64,000 bases of DNA from Edaphobacter lichenicola. GTDB lineage: Bacteria; Acidobacteriota; Terriglobia; Terriglobales; Acidobacteriaceae. Positions 9,112 to 17,213 of this stretch are shown here, piece after piece (position 1 is the stretch's first letter; every line of letters begins with the position of its first letter). The position numbers and the translations under genes were made by a program. The notes below the pieces were generated by a model. It saw only the letters and a program-made list of their open reading frames with translations. It did not search any database and was not told the DNA's origin. The stretch covers positions 4,464,001 through 4,528,000 of the forward strand of contig NZ_CP073696.1 of NCBI RefSeq assembly GCF_025264645.1, given 5' to 3'.

Positions 9112-9420
9112 TTAATGAAGGTACCTATCACCGGACTTCTTAGAAACACTATCTAGTGGCGCGTAGGAGTCACCCTTTAGGGTATTCGTCAGAGAAGGTT
9201 CCGGGCTTATCGTAGTCAGATGCTGATAGAGAGCCATTAGACCTGCTCATGGCTTTCCGAACAGCTAGAGATTAGGATGCGGGGTATATTGGCACCTGAA
9301 AGATACGAAAGTGTCATGGAAGCGAAGCGTTAACGGTCTTTCAGTCGATTCGTAGGATGCCCATGTGATTCATCAAGCGGGTTTCTTTCGGACGCGACTC
9401 CGGACCGTAGGAGAAGTCTA
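9112..9420. other. Divergent promoter region between DoxX-like gene and kinase homologue
   Basis: This 309-base region holds motif copy D near the DoxX-like start and AGGAG at 9408-9412 ahead of the TTG start of the kinase homologue. No gene is seen. Confidence 0.5.
9171..9184. promoter_or_regulatory. Recurrent ACCC-GGGTA motif, copy D
   Basis: CACCCTTTAGGGTA sits 60 bases upstream of the DoxX-like ATG and about 237 bases upstream of the divergent kinase homologue. It shares 13 identical bases with copy C. Confidence 0.55.
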
Positions 9421-10185
9421 TTGAACAATCCAACGGCACATTTGAGTCCCTGGTACGCAGTATCTACTTGTCTGGCGCTTCTAGGACTGCAATATATCAC
9501 CCACTGGCTGCGGGTACGATCCATAAGAAGGGAGCTTGCTCTGCGTTCGGAAGACCGGCTTCACGTCGCTCAGGAGTTGAATGACAAACTTCTCCAAACC
9601 ATCTACGGGCTGACGCTTCACTTGAATGTAGTAGTTGAGACACTTCCCGAAAACGAGCCCGTTATGAGATCTCTAAGACTCGCGCTCGCTCGTGCGGATG
9701 AGGTCTATTCTGAAGTTCGGAGTTCTTTAGAGAAAACCCGCGCACAAAGCTTAAACGGGACAGATTTTGCCGTGCAGTTGACCAGAATGTTCGAGGAAAC
9801 CGAAATATGTCCGGGTATTGGCTTTCGAGTTGTGGAAGATGGCAAGCGTCGAGAATTAGAGATAAGCGCTCAACAGGAACTTTCTCGAATTGTGCGCCAA
9901 GCCCTCACAAATGCTTCACTTTACTCGAACACCTCGACCGCACAAGTCTTATTGACATACAGCAGCTCCGAACTGGTCTGCCGGATCTACGACAACGGCA
10001 CCGGGATATCTTCCTCGAGCCAGGAGCTCACACCTAAAAACCCCGTAGTCAGGGGCCTCATTGAGATGCGCAACCTTACGATTACACTCGGCGGCGGAAT
10101 GAAGGTGTGGAGTAGCCCGGGAAGGGGAACGGAAATAGAAGTACGTGTTCCGGCGAACCGAGCGTATAAAATTGCCTTTGCGTAG
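9421..10185 (+). CDS. Degenerate NarX/DegS-type histidine kinase homologue lacking the phospho-acceptor His
   Basis: Short protein of 254 residues. One membrane helix (residues 11-29) is followed by a HisKA_3-like dimerisation segment and an HATPase domain. The usual ARELHD box reads VAQELNDKLLQ, so Asn54 (codon AAT at 9580-9582) replaces the phosphorylated His; one base change from CAT would explain it. The ATP-binding parts look kept: N-box QALTNASLYS, DNGTGI and a GLIEMR segment. There is no sensor domain. It may be a pseudokinase that tunes the real kinase or the response regulator, or a decaying gene; the intact frame favours function. A TTG start is supported by AGGAG eight bases upstream. 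It ends PANRAY, like the propeller kinase tail, which hints at common descent. Confidence 0.8.
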   Translation: MNNPTAHLSPWYAVSTCLALLGLQYITHWLRVRSIRRELALRSEDRLHVAQELNDKLLQTIYGLTLHLNVVVETLPENEPVMRSLRLALARADEVYSEVRSSLEKTRAQSLNGTDFAVQLTRMFEETEICPGIGFRVVEDGKRRELEISAQQELSRIVRQALTNASLYSNTSTAQVLLTYSSSELVCRIYDNGTGISSSSQELTPKNPVVRGLIEMRNLTITLGGGMKVWSSPGRGTEIEVRVPANRAYKIAFA

Positions 10186-10407
10186 AGCGACTGCTTGCGT
10201 TGAATCTCCGACGAGCGAGACTTCACTTATCAACGATTCATCATGCTCTCCTGAAACCTCAAAGGATATTAGGTTCGGAAGACTTGAGCGCCAATCTCTG
10301 ACGTATGTCGGACTGTCAAGCGCGGTAGGCAACATGCCCGAAATTGGTCAGGTCCTCAGCGATGTTCTTAATCGTGAGGACTCGACCTTGGCTCTCTGCG
10401 AAGTACC

Positions 10408-11229
10408 CTAGCTTTGAAAGAACGCGAGCAAGTCTGCATTGATGAGGTCGGGATGCGTCTCAGCCATGCCATGCGAAAGACCCTTATAAGTTTTCAGCTG
10501 TGCGTTCTTGATAAGCTTCGCGGAACGGGCACCAGTGAAATGATACGGTACTCCCTCATCGTCCTCGCTATGCATGACGAGAGTCGGCACGGTAATCTTT
10601 TTCAGATCCTCTGTAAAATCCGGTTCTGAAAAGGCCGCGACACAGTCGTAGTGCGCCTTCAGGCTCCCCTGCATCGCCTGATACCAGTACTTATCTTGCG
10701 TGCCCTTTGAGACTTCAACTCCAGGCTGGTCATAACTGTAAAACGTCAGCGCAGCATCCTGATACGTCTGTGAGCGATTCTTCAAGAGCCCCTCGCGAAA
10801 CCCATCGAACGTTTCAAGCGGCCACCCGTCGGGATTGGTATCGCTCTTAAGCATCCCGGGAGTTACTGATGCTAGAAACACGGTCTTGGCAAGCCGCGAT
10901 AGTCCGTGCCGACCGACGTACCGTGCTACCTCGCCGCCGCCCGTGGAGTGCCCAACCAAAATCGTATTATTCAGATCGAGTGTCTCTAAAAGAGCCGCCA
11001 AATCGTCGGCATAGGTGTCGATGTCGTTGCCGTCCCACGTCTGCTCAGATCGTCCGTGGCCTCGGCGATCGAAAGCGATCGCTCGGAATCCTCGGTTTGC
11101 AAAAAAGAACATCTGGGGATCCCACTCGTCTGCGCTTGCGGGCCATGCGTGTGAGAAAACGATAGGCTGGCCTGTGCCCCAGTCTCTATAGAACAATTTG
11201 GTTCCATCATGGGCGAGAAATGTGCTCAT
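10408..11229 (-). CDS. Cytosolic alpha/beta hydrolase, non-heme haloperoxidase type
   Basis: Leaderless homologue of the Tat-exported enzyme at 7352-8371, 273 residues. It shares DGTKLFYRDWGTGQP, the nucleophile GHSTGGGE, the acid MHSEDDEGVP and the His in LSHGM. The ATG at 11229 is set by GAAGGAGGATAT just upstream; the open frame extends 21 codons further but without a ribosome-binding site. Motif copy E lies 140 bases upstream. It converges on the kinase homologue, leaving 222 bases in which no gene is evident. The enzyme stays in the cytoplasm, so this and the Tat copy form a two-compartment pair. The substrate is unknown. Confidence 0.88.
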   Translation of the reverse strand: MSTFLAHDGTKLFYRDWGTGQPIVFSHAWPASADEWDPQMFFFANRGFRAIAFDRRGHGRSEQTWDGNDIDTYADDLAALLETLDLNNTILVGHSTGGGEVARYVGRHGLSRLAKTVFLASVTPGMLKSDTNPDGWPLETFDGFREGLLKNRSQTYQDAALTFYSYDQPGVEVSKGTQDKYWYQAMQGSLKAHYDCVAAFSEPDFTEDLKKITVPTLVMHSEDDEGVPYHFTGARSAKLIKNAQLKTYKGLSHGMAETHPDLINADLLAFFQS

Positions 11230-11368
11230 ATATCCTCCTTCGTGCTTTGGTGCTGGATGAACTAAAGGTTGTTGACCGCTATGACATGTCATGACGGCTT
11301 CGATTACTGATACTCAATCTTCAGGGTGCTTCGGTTTTCGCAGTACCTCAGATGGGGTATTTATCCGG

Positions 11369-11384
11369 CAACCCGTTAGGGTTG
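11369..11384. promoter_or_regulatory. Recurrent ACCC-GGGT motif, copy E
   Basis: CAACCCGTTAGGGTTG has perfect 6-base arms CAACCC/GGGTTG around GTTA, 140 bases upstream of the cytosolic haloperoxidase-like hydrolase start. Confidence 0.55.
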
Positions 11385-11500
11385 ATTCGGATCAAGTTTC
11401 GATTTCCAACAACGGACCGAACGACATACAAATCGGCGAGTCTATCTTCGTCGAAGAACAAACAGCAGTTACTCAGCGCCCGATCTGGGCGCAGTTTGTA

Positions 11501-11514
11501 TACCCGAAAGGGTG
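11501..11514. promoter_or_regulatory. Recurrent TACCC-GGGT motif, copy F
   Basis: TACCCGAAAGGGTG lies 143 bases upstream of the secreted hydrolase ATG at 11657. Read on the other strand, copy A shares TACCCGAAAG with it. Confidence 0.5.
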
Positions 11515-11656
11515 TCGACGTTACAGAAGCCAGTCGCCATAATCCTTATCAGCAGCAGGTAGCTAGGTGCTGCAGATGGTCCGAGCGGCGCCCGCTACCG
11601 TTCGCATGTCTTCAATCAACCGTCCGGCAAGGGCGGCCAACATTCAAGGAGATTCT

Positions 11657-12442
11657 ATGTACCGCGACCGCTTGCATCACCTAATTCGCGCCTGCTTCGG
11701 CGTGGCGTTAGTGCTTTCCGTCATTCCAGCATTTGCCCAGAAACCAACCGCCTCGGTAAGGAACATCGTGCTTGTGCATGGCGCATTTGCCGATGGAACA
11801 AGTTGGTCCAAAATCATCCCGATCCTCGAGCAAAAGGGATATCACGTTGTAGCGGTTCAGAATCCGTTGACATCACTGTCTGACGATGTGGCTGCGACGA
11901 AGCGCATTATCGCCCTGCAAGACGGCCCTGTCATCCTGGTAGGACATTCCTGGGGTGGTGCAGTTATCACACAGGCTGGAGATGATCCGAAGGTGGCCGG
12001 ACTCGTTTATGTTGCCGCCTACGCTCCAGAGTTAGGACAGTCTGCAAATGACGCGAGCACGCCGTTCGGAATCACTGAAGGGCAGAAGCAGATCCGAGTC
12101 GACTCCAAAAAGTTCGCTTCCATGACCCCTGAAGGAATTCTTAATGATTTTGCGCAAGGCTTGCCAATAGCCGAGCGTAAGCTCGTCCTGTCGGTCCAGG
12201 GCCAAAGTTATGGTCCGATGTTCAGCGAAAAATTGACGGTTGCAGCATGGAAGACAAAACCATCGTGGGTCGTTATCTCAGCTGACGATCGTATGCTCCC
12301 ACCTGCCATGGAAGAATCGGCGGCAAAGAAGCTGGGAGCTACAGCCGTGACACTACAAACGTGCCATCTCGCGATGCTGCAGGAGCCAGAAAAAGTTGCC
12401 GAAGTGATCGATGACGCGGCCAAGAAGTCATCGATTAGGTAA
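11657..12442 (+). CDS. Secreted alpha/beta hydrolase (first of tandem pair)
   Basis: Hydrolase of 261 residues with a Sec-type signal peptide (LIRACFGVALVLSVIPAFAQ, cleavage likely after FAQ or AFA). The mature part has LVHGAFADG, the nucleophile Ser in VGHSWGGAVI, an acid in SADDRMLPP and a His in TCHLAML, as in the plant methylesterase/salicylate-esterase-like branch of the fold. AAGGAG six bases ahead of the ATG at 11657 sets the start. The gene after it encodes a leaderless protein sharing roughly two thirds of its residues, so a duplication followed by re-targeting is likely. Motif copy F upstream probably drives the whole plus-strand run. The substrate is unknown. Confidence 0.88.
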   Translation: MYRDRLHHLIRACFGVALVLSVIPAFAQKPTASVRNIVLVHGAFADGTSWSKIIPILEQKGYHVVAVQNPLTSLSDDVAATKRIIALQDGPVILVGHSWGGAVITQAGDDPKVAGLVYVAAYAPELGQSANDASTPFGITEGQKQIRVDSKKFASMTPEGILNDFAQGLPIAERKLVLSVQGQSYGPMFSEKLTVAAWKTKPSWVVISADDRMLPPAMEESAAKKLGATAVTLQTCHLAMLQEPEKVAEVIDDAAKKSSIR

Positions 12443-12502
12443 CACCACAAGGATCAACCACTTTGAATACACAGACACGCGGTATCAACCAAGGAGGGCA
12501 TC

Positions 12503-13201
12503 ATGTCTTCAGTCGTCAAAAACATAGTTCTCGTTCACGGAGCATTTGCTGACGGCTCCAGCTGGTCAAAAGTGATTACCATCTTGCAGGAGATGGGATA
12601 TAACGCAGTCGCGGTTCAGAATCCGATGACTTCATTGTCGGACGAAGTCTCCTTCACGAAGAGAATCATCGCCCTTCAGGACGGTCCAGTAATCCTGGTC
12701 GGTCACTCATGGGGGGGCGCTGTGATTACTCAGGCGGGCGACGAACCCAAAGTTGCAGGTCTTGTGTACGTCACCGCGTACGCACCGGCGGTCGGACAGT
12801 CCGCGAACGATGCCAGTAGTCCCTTTGGTTGGACGGAAGGCCAAAAGCACATTCGTCTTGATAGTGAAAAGTTCGCTACCGTAACTTCAGAAGGCATGCT
12901 GGAACATATCGCGGAAGGCCTGCCGCTAGCAGATAGGAGGCTTGCGTTCGCCGTGCAGGGGCAAAGCTATGGCCCGATGTTCGACGAAAAGCTCTCCGTG
13001 GCTGCATGGCAGGACAAACCGACGTGGGCTTTGATCTCGACCAAAGATCAGATGCTTCCACCCGCAATGCAGCAATCAGCAGCAGAGAAGATGGGTGCGA
13101 AAGTCACCACCCTGTCGACCTGCCATATGTCGATCCTGGAATCACCGGACTCAGTCGCAAGAGTAATCGACGAAGCCGCCAAAACGGCATTGACGCAATA
13201 A
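12503..13201 (+). CDS. Cytosolic alpha/beta hydrolase (second of tandem pair)
   Basis: Leaderless paralogue of the preceding gene, 232 residues. It starts almost directly at the fold (VKNIVLVHGAFADGSSW) and keeps GHSWGGAVI, STKDQMLPP and TCHMSIL. AAGGAGGGCATC precedes the ATG. The 60-base gap to the upstream gene and the shared direction suggest one transcript. Its twin is secreted, so the same chemistry may be deployed on both sides of the membrane. No substrate can be named. Confidence 0.88.
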   Translation: MSSVVKNIVLVHGAFADGSSWSKVITILQEMGYNAVAVQNPMTSLSDEVSFTKRIIALQDGPVILVGHSWGGAVITQAGDEPKVAGLVYVTAYAPAVGQSANDASSPFGWTEGQKHIRLDSEKFATVTSEGMLEHIAEGLPLADRRLAFAVQGQSYGPMFDEKLSVAAWQDKPTWALISTKDQMLPPAMQQSAAEKMGAKVTTLSTCHMSILESPDSVARVIDEAAKTALTQ

Positions 13202-13270
13202 GCGCTACGGCAGTCGTCGAGGTTGCTACGCGTAGACTTTCATCGCAAAGACTTGGTAAGGGAGTAACAA

Positions 13271-13783
13271 ATGATTAGTGAGAAGCTTGAAGGTGAACCC
13301 ACGACAGTAACCTCTTTCGATCCGACATCTTTTCTCTTGGTGCCTGCTAAACGCTTTGAGGATCTGCGGGTCGGAGACATCTTCCGCGCACCGAGTCGTA
13401 CTCTGACCGATGCCCACTCCGCCGCCTTTCAAACCGTATCTGCGGACAACCACCCGGTACACTACGATGCTGTTTGGGCGGCAAGACATGGCCACTCAGC
13501 TCCCGTTGTGCACGGGCTCCAGGTACTCGCATTCACTGCGCCGGGAGCCACATTGTTTCCTCATTACATCGGTGAAGTCTTTATTGCATTTACCGAACTC
13601 TCCTGCAAATTCTTGAAGGAAGTGCACTCCGGTGACACTCTCTATCCTGCGTTGGAGATCATCGAGCTGTCTATGCAGGAGTCGAACGGCCTTGTCACAA
13701 CAAAGGTAACCGTCTTCAATCAGCATAGAGAGCTTGTGCTCTCCGGAGACCACAAGTATCTGCTGAAGGTCGCCAAGAACTGA
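13271..13783 (+). CDS. MaoC-like hot-dog-fold dehydratase
   Basis: Protein of 170 residues with the MaoC/R-hydratase signature. FEDLRVGDIFRAPSRTLTDAHSAAF is followed by SADNHPVHYD, which supplies the catalytic Asp/His pair, and HGLQVLAF. Family members hydrate enoyl-CoA-type double bonds; here the context is hydrolases and stress genes rather than fatty-acid genes, so the substrate is open. AAGGGAG lies just ahead of the ATG. It is 69 bases after the cytosolic hydrolase and 60 bases before the Dps gene, probably in one operon. Confidence 0.85.
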   Translation: MISEKLEGEPTTVTSFDPTSFLLVPAKRFEDLRVGDIFRAPSRTLTDAHSAAFQTVSADNHPVHYDAVWAARHGHSAPVVHGLQVLAFTAPGATLFPHYIGEVFIAFTELSCKFLKEVHSGDTLYPALEIIELSMQESNGLVTTKVTVFNQHRELVLSGDHKYLLKVAKN

Positions 13784-13843
13784 GATATTCTCTACGATCC
13801 GCAACGATGCTATTCAACCCTCACCATCACGCCAAAGGAGATT

Positions 13844-14434
13844 ATGATGCCGAACAAAAAAGATTTACGCGAACGCCAAAAAGCACCTCTAGCCACCAGG
13901 TCCGATATCGACGGAGCAGCAGTTCAGGAGATCACCGGCGCTTTAAATGCTCTTCTATCGGACGCTTTCGCTCTCTACATAAAGACAAAGAACTTTCATT
14001 GGCATATGAGCGGACCGCACTTCCGTGACTACCACCTCCTGCTGGATGATCACGGTGACCAGCTCTTCGCCATGACAGATGACATTGCCGAGCGAGTCCG
14101 TAAGATCGGAGGAACGACGATTAGGTCCATCGGCCATATCGCTAGGCTGCAGCGTGTTCGCGATAACGAAGCCGAGTACGTGACCCCCGCAGATATGCTA
14201 AGCGAACTGCATGAAGACGACAAAGCGTTCACCCTGAGCATGCGTGCGGTACATACACTCTGCGACGATGCGGGCGACGTCGCTACAGCTAGCTTATTGG
14301 AGAACTGGATCGATCAGTCGCAGCGTCGTAGTTGGTTCCTCTTCGAGGCCACACACGCTCTTGACATCGGGATCTTCCCGGCCCACGCTGACCATGGCCG
14401 TCAAACGCGGCTTGTTCGTACTTCGTGCGCATGA
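13844..14434 (+). CDS. dps: Dps-family DNA-binding ferritin
   Basis: Mini-ferritin of 196 residues that would oxidise and store iron with hydrogen peroxide and shield DNA. The core has KNFHWHMSGPHF, YHLLLDDHGDQL and DDIAERVRKIGG, which carry the His and acidic residues of the intersubunit ferroxidase site. A basic N-terminus (NKKDLRERQK) could touch DNA. The segment after RRSWFLFEAT is longer and more basic than in most Dps proteins, which is odd but not clearly a frameshift. AAAGGAG is close to the tandem ATG ATG start. Its place behind the hydrolases and ahead of the metallo-hydrolase supports an oxidative-stress role for the run. Confidence 0.9.
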   Translation: MMPNKKDLRERQKAPLATRSDIDGAAVQEITGALNALLSDAFALYIKTKNFHWHMSGPHFRDYHLLLDDHGDQLFAMTDDIAERVRKIGGTTIRSIGHIARLQRVRDNEAEYVTPADMLSELHEDDKAFTLSMRAVHTLCDDAGDVATASLLENWIDQSQRRSWFLFEATHALDIGIFPAHADHGRQTRLVRTSCA

Positions 14435-14498
14435 TGACTCTTACGCGATATGAGCGACATGCTGGTGGTTAGCTACTCATTTTCTTCACAAGTATTTT

Positions 14499-14510
14499 CC
14501 CCAAATGGGT
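14499..14510. promoter_or_regulatory. Weak ACCC-GGGT-like motif, copy G
   Basis: CCCCAAATGGGT lies 55 bases upstream of the metallo-hydrolase ATG. It has the same CCC-n4-GGG layout as copies C-F but a different left flank, so it is a weaker member. Confidence 0.3.
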
Positions 14511-14565
14511 TGCGGCAGGTGTAGCAGCATACTAACGATAGCAACAGCAGATTGAGGAGTCCATC

Positions 14566-15528
14566 ATGAAGTCTGGCGATCTGACTATCTCTCGACGTTC
14601 GTTCATCCGTGGAGGTATCGCGACTCTCGCAGGCAGCGCTCTCACACTCTATGGGGCAAGAACTTTTGCCCAAGAAGCTTCTCTCACCGGCGCCCAGTTC
14701 AGAGCATCAGGGAAGAGCGCCAAAATAGCTACCCGGCAGCTCCGTGGCGATCTCCGGTATTTGAATGGATCGGGCGGCAACATCATCGTTCTCCCCGGGC
14801 CCGACGGTATCCTCGCGGTGGATAGTGGCCTGGCAACATCGGAATCGCAAATCAGAACGGCTCTCAGTGCGATCTCTTCAAGACCGCTCAGCCACTTGCT
14901 TAATACTCATTGGCACTTTGACCACACTGACGGCAACGAATGGATGCACCTCGCTGGTGCCACCATCGTTGCCCACGAGAACACGCGCAAACGCATGAAC
15001 CAGAGGCAGGAGATACCCGCATTCTCTATTATTCTGGAACCCTCACCGCCAGCGGCCCTGCCCACGGTCATGTTTGCCCAATCCCATCGGTTGCTACTCA
15101 ACGGTCAAAAGATCCTGATGGAGCGCTATACGCCTGCCCACACGGATTCGGATGTTTCCGTTTTCTTCGAGAATACAAATGTGCTTCATACGGGCGACAC
15201 CTGGTTCAACGGATACTACCCATTTATTGACTACAACAGTGGAGGGAGCATCCGTGGCCTCATCGCTGCATCCTCCGAGAATCTTCAGCGCACAGATACG
15301 CAGACGATCGTCTTGCCGGGGCACGGCGACGTTGGCAGTCGGACGGACCTGCTCGCTTTCCACGAAATGCTCATAGAAATACGCGATCGAGTCTCTGCCC
15401 TAAGGGTGAAGGGATATTCGTTAGCCGCAACAATTTCAGCAAAACCAACCGAAAAATATGACGCCAAGCTTTCTGGCGGATTTGTATCACCCGACCTATT
15501 TACGAGTCTTGTTTATCAAGGCGTGTAG
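14566..15528 (+). CDS. Tat-exported metallo-beta-lactamase-fold hydrolase
   Basis: Metallo-hydrolase of 320 residues. The N-terminus is a twin-arginine signal (ISRRSFIRGG, then a hydrophobic stretch ending TFAQ). The zinc motif HWHFDH is at residues 115-120; further ligands are the His of AHTDSD, the Asp of HTGDTW and the His of LPGHGD. The MBL fold serves many hydrolases, so beta-lactamase activity should not be assumed; export suggests a periplasmic substrate. GAGGAGTCCATC precedes the ATG. A weak motif copy lies 55 bases upstream. It is the last gene of the plus-strand run and converges on the exonuclease gene. Confidence 0.88.
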   Translation: MKSGDLTISRRSFIRGGIATLAGSALTLYGARTFAQEASLTGAQFRASGKSAKIATRQLRGDLRYLNGSGGNIIVLPGPDGILAVDSGLATSESQIRTALSAISSRPLSHLLNTHWHFDHTDGNEWMHLAGATIVAHENTRKRMNQRQEIPAFSIILEPSPPAALPTVMFAQSHRLLLNGQKILMERYTPAHTDSDVSVFFENTNVLHTGDTWFNGYYPFIDYNSGGSIRGLIAASSENLQRTDTQTIVLPGHGDVGSRTDLLAFHEMLIEIRDRVSALRVKGYSLAATISAKPTEKYDAKLSGGFVSPDLFTSLVYQGV

Positions 15529-15807
15529 TTATTGATAGCGGCTGCTTGTCTGACCCCAGACTTCCTTCAACTCGCATATTGTTCTATCTTAGCCACGTTG
15601 TCTCGCTATACCAGAAAACTGCTAGCGAAGCCTCGAATGAACCAAAGGCGTTGCCGCCTCCTATTCACAATACGATTGTCCTTCGCCGCAACACAGATAG
15701 ATTGTCAGCCTCTAATCTCAGGAGGATCGCTTGTAGTCAGCAATTGTGGTCTGGAAGAGGGCTGTCTGCGTTTGCACAGGCTCGTTGCGAGGTGAAATCT
15801 ATCCGAT

Positions 15808-16677
15808 TCACCGGGAGCGCGGTATGCGCTTCACCGAGAACTTTGCTTTGTCCAACCGATCTGCCATGGGAGCAAAGGCAGGACCAGGCCCGGCCCAAAG
15901 AAGATCATCAACAGTTGCGAAGAGCGGGAGATCAGTTCGAAGCGTCGCAAGGTCTCGGAAGAGAAAAGCTAAATCTCGCTCTCTATTGAAAACTTCGGAT
16001 AGGCTTCTTTGATTGGAGACAGTCACATGCCAATCCTGGGCGTTAGGTGGGATGGCTTCCAGCTTGCCAAACTTCGATAGGACGGCTGCAGCAGACTTTG
16101 CGCCCCATCCTGGCAACCCTGGATAGCCGTCCGCTGCGTCGCCCACCAAGGCGAGGTAGTCTGGGATAGAGCTTGGTTTGACTCCGAACTTCTGTATTAC
16201 TCCCTGTTCATCTCGCTCGACACGCCTGCGCCTATCGAGTTGAACAACTCGTGTTCCCTGGACGCACTGAGCAAGATCTTTATCCGGTGTACTTATGACC
16301 ACTCGCTCAACTCGGCTGTCTTCTCGCGCGAGAAAAGCTGCCGACGCCAGTGCGTCATCTGCCTCATACTCCTCCATCGCCCACACCACCACCCCGAGAG
16401 CGTTGAGTGTCTCTTCTAGGAGAGGGAACTGGGCGAGTAGTTCCGGGTCGACACCTTGGCCGGTCTTATATTCAGGCCACATTCCGTTCCGGAAGGATTC
16501 AATCACATGGTCTGTCGCCACACCGATGTACGTCGTACTGGCCCGCATCATGCCCAAAAGTGAACCGAGGACACCGCGCACGGCGGCCACCTCGCGACCT
16601 TCGCTGTCTTTAGCAGACGGGAGGGCATAGAAATGCCTGAAAAGCTCGTACGTCCCATCAATCAAGTGCACTTCCAT
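15808..16677 (-). CDS. Flap-type 5'-3' exonuclease (PolI N-terminal-like)
   Basis: Structure-specific 5' nuclease of 289 residues, the size of a free-standing homologue of the DNA polymerase I 5'-3' exonuclease domain. Metal-ligand acids appear in LIDGTYELFRHF, EYEADDALA and STPDKDLA. The helix-3-turn-helix segment is GDAADGYPGLPGWGAKSAAAVL. No polymerase domain follows. It probably removes 5' flaps or RNA primers in repair as a second enzyme beside PolI. It stands alone between the stress block and the carbohydrate block. Confidence 0.9.
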   Translation of the reverse strand: MEVHLIDGTYELFRHFYALPSAKDSEGREVAAVRGVLGSLLGMMRASTTYIGVATDHVIESFRNGMWPEYKTGQGVDPELLAQFPLLEETLNALGVVVWAMEEYEADDALASAAFLAREDSRVERVVISTPDKDLAQCVQGTRVVQLDRRRRVERDEQGVIQKFGVKPSSIPDYLALVGDAADGYPGLPGWGAKSAAAVLSKFGKLEAIPPNAQDWHVTVSNQRSLSEVFNRERDLAFLFRDLATLRTDLPLFATVDDLLWAGPGPAFAPMADRLDKAKFSVKRIPRSR

Positions 16678-17213
16678 AACACCACACTAGCGGAATTCCG
16701 AAGCCTGCGGTTCCCCACGGGGGTTCAATATTTAGCTCGCGATGAAACACCTAGTAAGCTCCTTCCCGTCTCTGAGTAGGTAGCACACTTACGATGTCTC
16801 CACTCCGCGTTCGCCCTTCTCGAACAATCGGCAGAGTTGCGAGTGCGGACAGAGACAGTTTGAGTTTTGGGGCGGAGGGAAACTGATTCAACGGGTGCAT
16901 TGAAATGAGTAGCATTTCTCTCCTTTCACTTTTCCGAAGTCGCTAGCTGAGTTATTGATTATAAAATTGAGGCCAGAGACGGGATCGCACTCCCGCACTG
17001 CTAGTAGAATCTGTAACTTACAGATTCTACTAGGTGCCGGAAGCATCAAAAGCGCCAGAATGCCCAAACGCTCTTGCAAATCTCTTGCGAAATTTATCCG
17101 GCGGTTCGATTGACGCTTGCTCCGCTCCACCTGTGGCCGATGCATTCCGGCTGGCGGTGGACATCGCTCCATCTTTGGAGACAAGAGCATGAACATTTTT
17201 CAAGTCCATTGAG
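16678..17213. other. Gene-free stretch containing repeat copy 1
   Basis: This 536-base gap between the exonuclease and the GH30 gene contains the dispersed repeat at 16951-17096. The open frame at 16888-17196 on the minus strand runs through the repeat and is not convincing as a gene. Confidence 0.5.
16951..17096. repeat. Dispersed repeat, about 140 bp, copy 1, with perfect hairpin
   Basis: This segment matches 32598-32736 in the same orientation over about 140 bases, at roughly 80 percent by eye. Shared words include CTGTAACTTACAGATTCTA and CTTGCAAATCTCTTGC. At 17001-17033 it holds a perfect inverted repeat with 16-base arms and a one-base centre. The copies bracket the carbohydrate module. 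It could be a non-autonomous mobile element, an attachment-site relic or an interspersed repeat. Confidence 0.7.

Larger units (their letters stand above)
11230..11656. other. Divergent regulatory region with motif copies E and F
   Basis: This 427-base gap separates the minus-strand cytosolic hydrolase from the plus-strand hydrolase run. Copy E is nearer the left gene and copy F nearer the right one, so each direction has its own site. Open frames across the gap read as chance. Confidence 0.55.

Noticed and set aside
10145..10411. 88-codon plus-strand frame after the kinase homologue
   Set aside because: Overlaps the kinase end, has no start signal and no recognisable domain.
16960..17000. 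Possible tRNA 3' end (GGGATCGCACTCCCGC resembles a T-arm on the minus strand)
   Set aside because: No anticodon arm, D arm or acceptor pairing could be built around it.
17001..17033. Perfect 16-base inverted repeat as an intrinsic terminator
   Set aside because: The centre is a single base, there is no T tract, and the structure belongs to the dispersed repeat.
16888..17196. 102-codon frame on the minus strand through repeat copy 1
   Set aside because: The coding register is not kept in repeat copy 2 beyond the shared repeat, so it reflects repeat sequence rather than a protein.
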